The notes beneath the pieces were generated by a model that ran no database searches, was not told the origin of the DNA, and saw only the letters and a program-made list of their open reading frames with translations. A DNA stretch of 64,000 nt, taken from assembly GCA_920105625.2 (NCBI GenBank), contig OV050033.1, positions 9,590,001-9,654,000 of the forward strand, read 5' to 3'. This document shows, piece after piece, positions 13,096-24,104 of the stretch (position 1 is the first letter of the stretch; each line of letters starts with the position of its first letter). Source of the stretch: Clusia tigrina. Lineage: Eukaryota > Arthropoda > Insecta > Diptera > Clusiidae. Both the position numbers and the translations under genes were made by a program.

Positions 13096-14175
13096 TTATG
13101 TATGGAACAATATATCGTGCAGATGGCCGCCGCGGCTTTGCTTGCATGCACGTGATCTTTTAATGAAATTTTCAATGACAGTTTTGCATAAATGCTGCAG
13201 TATTTCACTAATGCAGCGTCCAATTTCCTCTTTTAAGGCTTGAGTCGTCGTCGGCTTATTCGCGTAAACCATCGACTTCAAAAAACCCCAAAGAAAAAAA
13301 TCTAATGGTGTTAAATCGCACGATCTAGGCGGCCAATTCTGATCTCCAAAACGCGAAATAACACGACCGGGAAATGACTGATGCAGCAATTGAATTGTTT
13401 CTCTGGCTGTATGACATGTGGCGCGGTCTTGTTGGAACCACATGCCCTCCACATTCATTTCTTCAATTCGAGGCAAGAAAAAACTAGTTATCATTTCACG
13501 ATACCGAACACCATTGATTGTTTGCGCTTGACCTGCCTCATTTTCATAAAAAAAGGTCCAATGATTCCTCCAGCCCAAAACCCACACCACACAGTGACAC
13601 GTTGAGGATGCATTTGCTTCTCGTGAATCACTCGAGGATTTTCCTCACCCCAAATGCGACAATTCTGCCTATTGACGAAGCGATCAAGATGGAAATGGGC
13701 CTCGTCACTGAAGATGATTTTAGCGGCAAAATCAGCATTTTCATGTTGTCTCTCCAATACCCAATTAACGAACTCCCTTCGCTGTCCATGGTCAGCTGGC
13801 TTCAGTTCTTGAGTCAATTGAACTTTGTATGCATGAAGATGCAAATCTTTCGTCAAAATTCGCTGCATAGTGGATTTGGAGACACCAATTTGCTGAGCTC
13901 GGTGTCGAATTGAGGTGGATGGAGTTTGAGCGACATCATCACGTACAGACATTTTCGGTCGATCGACCTGGTCGATGGCGCGTTGTTGTCTTTATATCAC
14001 TAACAGACCCAGTTTCGGCAAATTTATCCATTAATCTCTTTACAGTTGACTCTTTTGGAGCATTATTCTGACCCCAAATTGATCGCAATTTGCGAACTGT
14101 AGCCGCAAAACTTTCACCATTTTGGTAAAACAATTTCACAATGAGAATGCGTTGTTCATTCGTGTAGTGCTCCAT
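13096..14175 (-). pseudogene. rosa-type mariner transposase, two frameshifts
   Basis: The start Met is at 14175 (MEHYTNEQR, typical of the family) and the stop at 13096-13098, giving roughly 350 residues, normal for mariner transposases. The N-terminal helix-turn-helix part lies in 13939-14175. The middle (to about 13550) is in a second frame and the C-terminal part returns to the first. One frameshift lies near 13945 (after ENV). The other falls at or near an A7 run at 13548-13554, a plausible slippage site. Catalytic residues are all present: first Asp in FSDEAHFHLD (codon 13704-13706), second in FQQDRATCHTA (13426-13428), third in LTPLDFFLWG (13300-13302). There are 41 residues between the second and third Asp, hence DD41D rather than mariner DD34D or Tc1 DD34E. 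WPPRSCDLTP is also characteristic. Non-functional unless an indel is an assembly error. Confidence 0.9.
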
Positions 14176-14255
14176 TTTTACTAACCTCGTACCTTCTACT
14201 AGCAAACAATAACAATTGTTCAAATGTCAAACAATGACACTTCGAATGTTGCCAG

Positions 14256-14288
14256 ATTTAAAAATTGCGTTCTTGTTGGGACACCCTT
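14256..14288 (-). repeat. Right terminal inverted repeat of the DD41D mariner
   Basis: Partner of 12991-13023, followed by TA at 14289-14290. This is the transposase 5' end; the start codon lies about 80 bp inside. Confidence 0.93.
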
Positions 14289-16490
14289 TAGTTATTGAGG
14301 AATACTCAGAGCCTAATAACATTTAAGAATAACACATTTTGTTTCAATTTGTTACATATGACAGTCATCAGTCATGGATTTATTAATCACAAACTTTGTA
14401 TCACAAACAATATTTCCTTTTTCTATACTATATACTCGTACATAGTTCTACGATAGGTACATAACAATGTTTTATGTTATGTTTATGCTATGCTCTTATT
14501 GAAAAAGTCTTTCAATCTGTCAATCAGTTTGTTGTCTCTTCCATATTAACAAAGTTAGAGAAAGTTGCAGTAACATCTCCATTAGCATAGTAACATCTCC
14601 TTAGTATTAGAAGAGGCAAAGAGATTGTAAATAGTTGATCTGTGCATTGGCTGCTATAGCGATAGGTGGGAATTCAACATAAAATGAAAGCTTGGGAGAC
14701 TTTTCTCTGTTGAAGTAGACCATGTCGAAATATTTCTTAAGAATTTCTACGGCTATTTATATTAATTAAAGTAAATATAACAAATATTTTGATATTTCTA
14801 GGCACTATCCAGTGACTATAACCATTAGCAAGAACTAAATTTCGGTCAATTATTTCCCTCCGTTTGTTTCCGAAAGCGCATTAAGGTATCTTCATGGTGC
14901 ATAGAAAGTCATCGAAACAAGCCAACTTCTCCCTGAACTCCTATAAGACAAATTGAGTTGGGAAGAATCAAACTTCGTAACTTGTTTTAGTCCTGCAATC
15001 ACTCCAGAAAATTGTTCTCTCAATACCCTTCTTTATCTTCACCTACTATCTTCACTCTACCTAAAATGAGGAAAGTGCCAATAGACGTCCCAAGCAATGA
15101 ACTGCGGTGTTCTTGTACACGAAATATATCTAAGGTATTTCTACGTGCAATTCAAAGAACTTTGCCCAACAATAAAACTGAACAAAAAGACTTAAAAAAA
15201 AGAAAATAAAAATAAAAATATTACTGCTGCATCTGCGGAGAACCTTTGAGGCATTTATAGAAAAAGAAAGAGACTTCATCAAGCGACTATCAGTAAAGTC
15301 GTTTAGCATATTTGAATGCTGTTATTGAAAGTCTTCCTTGACCGCCCACTGAAAGAAATAGCAACAGAAACAACAGCAACAACAGCAACCACAGCAACAA
15401 CAGCAACAACAGCAACAACAGCAACAACAGCAACAACAGCAAAAACGGCATCAGTAGACGTAGAAGCAAAGACGACCTCTGCTCACCAGCCGAAAAACCA
15501 AGTGGAAAAAACCGCAGAAAACCTGCTAAACTGTTGAACACGCTTTGGGGCTGACTGGAGAACCGCACAGGCACCAAACTAACAACAACAAGAACAAACA
15601 CTACGTGTATGTTTACCACAGCTAGGCGAGAGCGTTGCGCATGTGCAGCACCTTAAGTGGAGTAATGAACTTGAGTGTGCATTCATTACGTCAATTGTTG
15701 TGGCCGAGTGCAGTGATTTTCACAACAAATCGCAGGGAGCGGAAGGAACTCGTCGCCGTACACAGTGCAGCTGCTGCTCAGCACTTGTTGAACTCTTTGC
15801 TGGAGCGTTGTGGCGACTGTGCTGAACAAGGAAACAGACGTTTGCGGCTCGATGTCTGCGCTCGTTACCAATTTCTCCCAAAACAAAACACAATAAAAAC
15901 ATATCCCAAAAAAAAATGCCCATAAAAATAAATAAAAACAACACTCAAATAGAATCGAATGCAAATGGTAATAATAGTGATTTGATATTGGAATTTCAGT
16001 TGGGCGGCTATGGGCAGCTGCTGGGGAAGGACGTTCTGAGTTTGGGGAGCACAAAAAGTAAGGCTCTGCGCGTGTATGGAGCCATCCATTTTGTTTCTAA
16101 CCTTCCGCTTTAAATTGAAAGTTTAGTTTCCCCCACTCCCACTTTCGATGAAGTGGTCTCATGGCTGGATACTCTGCTCCACTGTAGTATCAAAACAATT
16201 TAAATTCAATCTTCCTGCTATGTCAATCCTAAGCTTATCATTTAAACTCTTTCGGAAAGGCTCTGCCCTTCAGAAACCACTACAAACCAGTAGCGGAGTC
16301 AGAAACAGGCTTCTTAGGCCCCCGAATTGATTAGTGCAAATTTGGCAGGGCACTGGGTAGGGTATTAGAAAGATGTCCGTACTTGTTAGGCTAACAAGGT
16401 GTACTGACTGCAGAGGATCAACTAAAGTTATGAATGAGGTTCAACTGATGCAATCTGAACCCCGAAATACTGACCATCACTTGTGTGCAG
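14289..16490. other. Intergenic, contains the (CAACAG)n tract
   Basis: Unique AT-rich sequence, with A-rich runs at 15185-15215 and 15890-15950. Frames over the microsatellite are low-complexity. Confidence 0.65.
15361..15442. repeat. (CAACAG)n microsatellite
   Basis: An almost uninterrupted CAACAGCAA-type tract. It creates a poly-Leu frame on minus and a Thr/Ala frame on plus that I do not accept as genes. Confidence 0.95.
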
Positions 16491-17100
16491 ATTCATTTAG
16501 GATAGATAGAGACAACATCATAGATAAGTCATTTTAGTATCAGCAACGCACCACAGTGAGATTTACCTCATTAGATTCAATAGTCTTGTTTTATGTCCAA
16601 AGCATGATTCATGATTGATTGAAAGAGACAGTATCATAGATTAGCCATAGTTCATGAATCGTATTATCACTCAGATACAGAGATATAATTCATTAGATTA
16701 GACTCGTTTTATGCCCAAAGCATGATTCATGTACAATAGAAAGAGACAACATCATAGATGGGCATTAGCTCATGAATCTTAGTATCAGCAACGGACAATA
16801 TTGAGATACATATACAGACTTCTTTACATTTATCAGTCTGGATTTATGTCCAAAGAATGATTCATGTGGATTAGAAAGAGACAGCATCATAGATGGGTCT
16901 TAATTCATGAATCTTAGTTTCATTGAGATACAGAGACACACTTCTTTAGATTTATCAGTCTGATTTATGTCCAAAGCTTGAGTCATGTGGGATAGAAAGA
17001 GATAGCATCATAAATGGACCTTAGTTCATGAATCTTAGTATCACTCAGATACAAAGACACACCTCATAAGATTTATCAGTCAGTTTTATTTCCAGACCAT
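16491..17100. repeat. Tandem array, five ~120-bp units
   Basis: Units start at 16491, 16607, 16725, 16860 and 16981 with lengths of 116, 118, 135, 121 and 120. Shared order: GATTCATGTG, ATAGAAAGAGACA, CATCATAGATGGG, TTAGTTCATGAATCTTAG, CTCAGATACAGAGACACA, TTAGATTTATCAGTCTG, TTTATGTCCAAAGCATGA. Unrelated in sequence to the array at 11.9 kb. Confidence 0.93.
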
Positions 17101-19776
17101 GAGGTATAGAATAGAAATTGGATTGCACATAGCTGAGGTTAGCATTCTCTTTCAACCTGACATCACATAATTTGGTGAATGGCAAAAATCTCCAATACTC
17201 TTTGAGTGGAAAGAAGCCGAACTCCACCACTTACTGTTGACTATTCTAAAGTTCCAAAGAATGCAATTTTTCGCAACTGGAGTTATCTTCCTATTCAGAC
17301 ATTTATGCCAGCAAACATAACTTAAGGGCAACTAAGCCATGGAATAGCAAAGATTGCTGTTTGTTTGTTCGCCACAAATCTGCGCCCACAGACGCAACCC
17401 GAGCAATTTAGTTAATTGTCAGAGCAAGTTCCAAACAGACCTGGAGCGTCATTCTAAACAAAACACAAAAAAAGGAGAAAAAATAAATCAATTAGAAACA
17501 AAAATAAAGAAAGTAAAATAAATAGAAATCAGAGAGATTTCCGTCAACCGCTAAGAGCGAACAAATTAGGCAATCGACCCGCTAACTGGGCAGAGCAACA
17601 ACAACACCAACAACAACAAGAGAAAAATAAACCGAAAACTAAACAAGTTCTCTAAGTTGCTGAACTCGCAGAGCGTCGCGTGCAACAACGAAAGAGCCAC
17701 AAAGCATCACTGGCATCTCCAGCGCCTATGGTGGTCAGAGATGTCCTCGCATGTTCGCTCTGTGTCATGTTAGTTTGCAGCCGAACCAAAGCAGAGGAAA
17801 TGCAAAAATAAACTCAAATGGTGCAGCGGCAGTCGTCAGAATCGAATGGGACAACAGAATACGGAGGTGCCCAGCACCAGGGGCGAGTCAAGACAAGAGA
17901 CAAAGCAAAGGCAAGTCAAGTCGAGTCAGCGAGCCAATTGCATTGAGCACGAGCGTGGCGCAAATCAAAGCAAAACAAATGTGACAACGTAAGCGGTTGG
18001 AGGTTTGAATGGGTTCTTGCCTTTCAGCAGCAGTTATGCTAAAAGCAAATGCCAGGATAGCATCAAGGAAGCGAATGCTTTGTGGCCATTTAAATGTTAA
18101 TGGGTAAACTAGAAGCATGGCGTAGCAGCCAGTATGCCTACATACGGGCGGAAGAGCATGCAGCGAAGTGTGGTCCGTGCAGACGCTTGGCAATGAACAT
18201 GTCAAATGATTGATCGCAATTCGTGTGAAATATGACTCGCGCTGGCAGAGCAACTGTAAAAATGGAAACGGAAATGAAAATAAAAATTTTATTTCAATTC
18301 AAGTTGGTTCAATTTGAATAAGTGAGGCAAGGAATTTACAATTGAACGGTACAATTTTGATTTAAATGGAAAAATTTAATTATTATTAAGTTTGTTTGAA
18401 TATAGTTGCTCATAACTTCAAGCGATAAATTGGTGTGGCTCAAGGAGCACATAATAATTAACATGGGACACCAACACTATCCCCGTAAGCCAATTTTCAC
18501 TTACTCTCTCACACATTTCTAGCTAACTTAAACGTATTTCTGGTTGTTCTTCTAAACGACTTCTTGATTTGGTTTTGAATCGATCGATCTTAAGCAGATT
18601 GTTCTTCGATGTAACCCTATAGAGAGAAATCTGATGTTGTCTTCGGTGATTTCCTGAAGTTACCAAACACTTAAATTGGATGCCTTTTAAACTGAATTGT
18701 GGCATCTTCCTTTAGGCACCAATCTCTTCCACAGAAAAATTCGCAATGTGGACTATAAACATTCAGTTTTCAATGGCATACACCATATGCCATTAACCGT
18801 GACTAGTGTTAACATCGGTTGAATTGATTGGGCAGAATCCCAGGAAAAACCAAAACCTAACTCTTGAAAGGAAGATGACGAAAAAATTGTTGGGGCCATT
18901 TAGCGTTGAAAAGGATTACTCATTTCAGAAAGTATTCCAGAAGACTAGGATCATGGATAGTAAAGAACAATTGTCAATCAAATAAGTTATGTTGTCAATT
19001 ATGGTAATTAAGAGGGACAATCATGTTAGATAGAAAGAATTCCTTGGATACTGTACCGAAACGATATTATTAATTAACATGCAGCTCATTGGAGTCGATA
19101 TCTGGAAATTAGTTTAGTTATAGACCAAATTAGCAACAGATTTCCACCCAAATGTGTAGATACGATAACTGGAAATCAATCGAATACTAAGATCGAATTA
19201 GTAATATACTTTAAACCTAAAGTTGTTCGCATAAAGGGTCCAGTATATACCAACATATATGAATCCCCACTCGTAGAGCCAGAAAAGCACAAACAAGAAG
19301 GTATGATGCATGAACAACTGGCAATTGGAATGCTGCGTGTGGAATACAATAAGCCGCGAACCACTTTCATTGCTAAATATAAATTTGTCTGGATTCTAAA
19401 AGCCTCAAATTACTTAGAATGAAGTGGATGCTTATTTGCAGGAGAACTATAACAAAAAGACTGGAATGCCTGGTCAGTAATTTTGAGAGCCCAGCTAAAA
19501 CCGCTCAACCATTTGCTTCCTAAGTCATTCCTTTGCTGCCATAATTCGCAAGTCTTAAATAACTCGTCATGCAATAGAGCAGAGTTGTACGTCTTCAGTG
19601 AGCCTGCCACTGACCAGCACAATAATAACAAAAACAACATCAACAATAGACAAACAACAAGGAAAGCATAAAGAACGCAATGTCAGCGAACTTAAAAAGT
19701 CCCATATTTTTATCCTGAAGAATTTACTATTATCTTATTTATTATTCTTTTATTTATAAGGTTTGTTCTGTTATTC
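17101..19776. other. Intergenic, no gene seen
   Basis: 17340-18260 is a GC-richer unique block with A-rich tracts. The longest frame (121 codons, minus, 17888-18253) is not family-like. 18300-19700 is AT-rich and unremarkable. Confidence 0.65.

Positions 19777-19820
<44 letters not shown>
19777..19820. repeat. (TTG)n microsatellite
   Basis: About 14 uninterrupted TTG units. A shorter TTG tract follows at about 19896-19913. Confidence 0.95.
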
Positions 19821-20084
19821 ATTGGTGTGCTTCTGCAAGCATTTTCTCGCTCCATTTCATTTTTACCCATGACGCAAATTTGTTGTTTTGCTGTACTTGT
19901 TGTTGTTGTTATTATATGTGCTTCCTCATGCAATCAGCGCATTTCCACAGAGCGGACCAGGCCAGACCAGACCAGAGCACACTGCACAGAGCACAGCGCA
20001 CAGAGCAACCTTTCCACATGGAGCACAGAACTATTCGCGTACTACAACAACTGGCAGGCACTTAAAAAGTGCAATGGCCTTAAG

Positions 20085-20097
20085 CAAAACAAAAACA

Positions 20098-20128
<31 letters not shown>
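20085..20128. repeat. (CAAAAA)n microsatellite
   Basis: Repeated ACAAAA units on plus. Confidence 0.9.
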
Positions 20129-20308
20129 GAAATAGTAGAATTGTAAAGAAAAGCAGAGGAAAACGGCAAGAAAGGCAAAGAAGCAGAGAAAAGCAAAGAG
20201 AACTTTCGTAGCTGGAAATGCTGCAAATGAACACAGAAAACGACCTCGGCGCGCATCATTAGAAGTGGTGCTCGAATATGCTGCAAAGCACTAACACAGC
20301 TGCATCTA

Positions 20309-20341
20309 CACAAACACAGACACACACACAAACAAACACAC
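20309..20341. repeat. (CA)n-rich microsatellite
   Basis: CA dinucleotide run interrupted by AA and GA. Confidence 0.85.
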
Positions 20342-20878
20342 ATTAGTGCCCGCTCAGCCTATTCATGCTTAGCAAAAGTGCTGCTACGTGCCACGCCAGC
20401 AACTGAAATGGGCAAAAAAGCACAGTTGGACAATTTACTTTATAGGAGTAGACGCATCCGTCCCTCAGCCGCATTGTCCATGTGCGCCGGACTTGGCACT
20501 GCGCTCTTCCCAGATGCCCATCATTATGAAAATAGGAAGGAAGATGCTGGCTCTGCTGTGCGAAGCTGTGCTGAGCTGTGTGAGTTTTCCAGAGCAAGCA
20601 GCTGGGCCGCCGCAGACTCCGCTGCTCTATGCAAAGCGAGCCTACTAAGTGGAAATGTTTCGTTGCCACGCAATAATCATTTCAACTAAGCTCTGAGTGG
20701 ACTTTTGCTGCTCTTACCTGGCGTGTGTGTGTTGAAGTATGCGTGAGAGTGTGCGTGGCCGCAGACCCCTTGCGGTAGCTTCCACATTCATATTAGAATA
20801 ATTTGTGTGATTTCAGAAGTGGCAAATTTAAAAAAAAAAATAAATTCAATGTTAAAATTTAAACAAAATATAAAATTA

Positions 20879-21235
20879 TTAAAATAAAATAAATGAAATT
20901 ACAAATAAATAATAATTAAATAAGTAAATTTTGAAAGATACTAAATAATGAAAATAAAATAAATAAAAAGCCAAATAAATTGTAATTAATTAATTTAATT
21001 TGATAAAATATTAAAATAAAATAAATAAAAATTAAAAATTAATTGTAATTAAATTAATTAATTTTGAGAAATAAAAAATTGTTAAAATAAAATAAATAAA
21101 AATTAAAAATGAATTGTAATTAAATTAATTTTGAGAAATATTAAATTATTAAAATAGAATAAATAAAATTGACAATTAAACAAAACTTAAATAATTGAAA
21201 TAATACAAAATTTTTAGAATAAAACAAATAAAATT
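20879..21235. repeat. AT-rich tandem array, ~60-bp units
   Basis: About six diverged copies of a unit with TTAAAATAAAATAAATAAAA, then TTAAAAATTAATTGTAATT, AAATTAATTTTGAGAAATA. Almost pure A/T on both strands, so unit borders are approximate. Confidence 0.8.
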
Positions 21236-21283
21236 GTACTGTTGTATTGCTGCGTACCGGACTGGAAAGAGAAGAAGGGTGAA

Positions 21284-21424
21284 GTGAGTGGGTCTAAAGA
21301 TAACCGAGGCTCAGATAAAATACTTACTGGCGGCATATAAAGAGTTCCAGGTGGGGAGAAGTTAGTGGGTCTAGTGGGTTGAGGTTAAAACGAGATACCA
21401 GCAGGCAGCATATAAAGAGTTCCA
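21284..21424. repeat. Imperfect direct duplication, ~76-bp period
   Basis: 21284-21349 and 21361-21424 share GTGAGTGGGTCTA / GTTAGTGGGTCTA, GAGATAC-like sequence, and end with GGCGGCATATAAAGAGTTCC / GGCAGCATATAAAGAGTTCC. It lies about 190 bp upstream of the RTE-like fragment. Confidence 0.75.
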
Positions 21425-21617
21425 ACGTCTGGGACAATACATGGCTGTTGGCGATTGTAATTTGGAAGTTGTAAAGGATTTTTTCTACCTAAGGCCAGCA
21501 CCAACACCACCAACAATATCAGTTTGGACATCAAACGGATAAATACTCTAGCTAAAAGCTGATTCTTTGGATCTAGTAGGCAGCTAAAGAGTAAAGCCCG
21601 TTCGCGACGATGAAAGC

Positions 21618-21930
21618 TAATGCTGTATAAGTCCCTCATCATTCCCGTTCTGCTATATAGAACAGAGAGCTGGACGATGACAAACAGTGACGAGCAGGCG
21701 TAAGGCGCCTTTCAAAGAAATTTCTGCGTAAAATCTTTGGGCTTATCTGCGTTTGCGGCGAGTATCGGATCAGATGGAATGATAAGTTGTACGAGCTATA
21801 TGCCGACATTGACGTAGTCAAGCGAATCAAAATCCAGCAGCCTGGTGCGGATTGATAAAGCTGCTCCAGCCCGGAAAGTATTCGATTTGATGTCCCAAGG
21901 TGGGCGACGTAGCAGGAGAAGATTGTAGTA
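21618..21930 (+). pseudogene. C-terminal fragment of a LINE reverse transcriptase, probably RTE clade
   Basis: Translation gives LMLYKSLIIPVLLYRTESW, a stop in the spacer, then FLRKIFGLICVCGEYRIRW, KLYELYADIDVVKRIK and APARKVFD. This order (LYKTLVLPVLLYGSETW, RKIFGPV, ELYADLDVVKRIKLQRLRW, APARKV) is the familiar C-terminal block of RTE-like elements in insects. At least one stop and one or more frameshifts are present; the catalytic core is absent. Confidence 0.75.
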
Positions 21931-22348
21931 TTTTGCTTTATCACTTTTATCTGCCAGATGCTTAGCTTAGTCTGTCAGTGGTGGTTAGAATGCCAGTGCA
22001 CAATTTTATGTTTAAAGGATGTCGTCTGAGACAGTGTTGTTCGAAAATTTGAAGTTGACTCCCCTGCAAGTTTTGTTCAAAATCTCCAATGCACCTATCA
22101 ACCAGAGTGCTTACTCACATTTTATGCTTTATGTGTGCCTCCCGCGTCTACTGACTCCTCAAGTACTAAAGGGTTTAATACTATTACCGTCCTTTATTCT
22201 TCTTGAACCTGAGGAATTACTAACTTAACAGCGGTCTATGTGATATTGTGGTAAGATTGCTACACTCCCAGTCGGGGTTCACATGGTTCCAATCCTGCCC
22301 CGGGCATGATCTTAAAAATGCTTCTTTCTAAATAATTTTTTCTTCATG

Positions 22349-22438
22349 TCGAAAGCATCGGTAGCTATTAGTCAATCCTCCAAAACCTGGCAGTCGTAAG
22401 CTTCAGTAGCTAGTCCTCATTCCCCCAAACCGTTGCAG
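22349..22438. repeat. Two tandem 45-bp units
   Basis: 22349-22393 and 22394-22438 are both 45 bp, sharing TCG.AAGC.TC.GTAGCTA at the start and TC.CCAAA..T.GCAG at the end. Confidence 0.75.
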
Positions 22439-22730
22439 ACACAATTCACTATGGTGTAAGCTTTAATAATAATAATATGGCAGTACGAATCGGAACAGGG
22501 CTCGGAGATTACACTGATGTATTGCTACCGTATATTAGTTCTTCTGTCACAGGGCATATGGAGAAAGAAGGGCAGATGGTTTAAGGTATGATAATAATCT
22601 AACTGTACAGTGTTACCTTATCGAAAAGGTTATAAAAAATTATACCATATTCACGGCTACTAACCCACATTCCTTAACTTTTTCAAAACAGAACTGAAAT
22701 TCTAGAACCACCACTATTTGCTAAACTAAA

Positions 22731-22880
22731 TCGCAATCGTTAATAATACTCTTGTTCACTTTCCTTCTGGTACACATTCCTCACACTATTGGACATGAGA
22801 GAACGCAATCGCTAATAATACCCCGGAGAGTCTCTTCACTCTCCTTCTGATACACATTCCTCACACTACTGGCCACGCGA
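22731..22880. repeat. Two tandem ~73-bp units
   Basis: 22731-22803 and 22804-22880 both run CGCAATCG(T/C)TAATAATAC, TTCACT.TCCTTCTG, TACACATTCCTCACACTA. Confidence 0.8.
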
Positions 22881-24089
22881 CAAACTCCCTTCGTCGCTTT
22901 TGGTCTGATTCTTTTCCTTCTTGTTTTCTTTCTGTCCAGTCTACTGTCGCTAAAGTTTCGCCGGTCCCCCTGAAATTGCCTCATCTGGGAAATAGAAATA
23001 AAGACCTTGATTAAATATGATAATGAAATATGAATAAGTATAAGAGTGAATTCAGAGTTTCCAATTGGGGTTTCCAGCCATAGGTTTACGGCTGGATACG
23101 GAACGATACATAAATCGAGGCTCGAATATGTTCCTTAATTCAGGTCCCTTTGCAGAGCAAGAGAGCTGCGCATGGAGTAGATCTATACAATAAGTGATAC
23201 CACAAGTGCAAGTATCATCATGGCTATGCAAGTATGGTCATTAGTCTTCTACTAGGAGTACTTATGAATATGTGCCATTTCATTTTGCTACACAAAAGTT
23301 TTGGGTCTCTTCCACATTTTCTCTATTCTAATCCCCCTTTCTTGTGCTCCGGCCTAATTATATTCCATCATATTATCACAATTTATCATAATTCTGTTTC
23401 TTATAATTCCTCTTTGTGCTGTTACTAAGAGCCTTAAAGTGACATAATGCATCAAGGTGCCGGCAAAGTGGTGATTAGCTGACACCTTGCAGTCCAACAT
23501 AAGGAACTTCACACTGACCAAGTATAGAGTGGAAAAGATTTCCTGGATTTCAGGCATTTACCCGGCTTACTGTCAACTTATTGCAGTGTCAGTGAAAGTG
23601 CACAAGTGCCACTCCACTAAAGACGAGGCACTTTTTCCTTTAGCCGCTTAGTGAAAACACATGTACGCGTGCATTGGGGTACATATGTGGGGGTACACGA
23701 GTATGTGTGCTTAATGGTTAAAAGGTATGCAAACTTTCGTGTGAAATGCCAATAAATCTGTTTACAAACCGCCACAGCCATGCCTTTTGTTATGGCGGAC
23801 GAGTATTAAACGTCGATTTGCATGCGCGGCATTTTTTGCACTCCAACCGAGAGTACATCAATAAAGTGTGAACCCAGCGAGTTAAATGCGCAAACGCAAA
23901 CGGAATACATAAACGGTCCATTGGCGAAACGAATTGCGCACGCAAAAATTAAATGCAAACAAATTTGCCAACCAAGGAACACAAAAACAACAAAACTTTA
24001 AATAAACTTAATTGAAAACGAGAAGCTTTGCATAAATTGCATAAATATATTTGAATTTTTCAGAACTAACAATGTGGTGAATGCTGCAG

Positions 24090-24104
24090 CTGTGTGTGTG
24101 TGTG
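24090..24104. repeat. (TG)n microsatellite
   Basis: Short TG run. Confidence 0.8.

Larger units (their letters stand above)
12991..14288 (-). mobile_element. Complete mariner-like (DD41D, rosa-type) DNA transposon
   Basis: A 1298-bp element is bounded by 33-bp terminal inverted repeats (12991-13023 and 14256-14288) that differ at one base; the outer end reads AAGGGTGTCCCAACAAGA. Both sides carry the TA dinucleotide (12989-12990 and 14289-14290) expected as the Tc1/mariner target duplication. The only gene inside is a transposase on the minus strand. Near-identical termini with a TA duplication say the copy inserted intact. The transposase is now broken, so it could move only if supplied in trans. 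Confidence 0.93.
19821..20878. other. Intergenic with several microsatellites
   Basis: Holds the TTG, CAAAAA and CA tracts and a GC-richer stretch at 20350-20780 with overlapping ~100-codon frames on both strands, none convincing. Confidence 0.65.

Noticed and set aside
15290..15619. Poly-leucine frame, minus strand
   Set aside because: Entirely a product of the CAACAG microsatellite.
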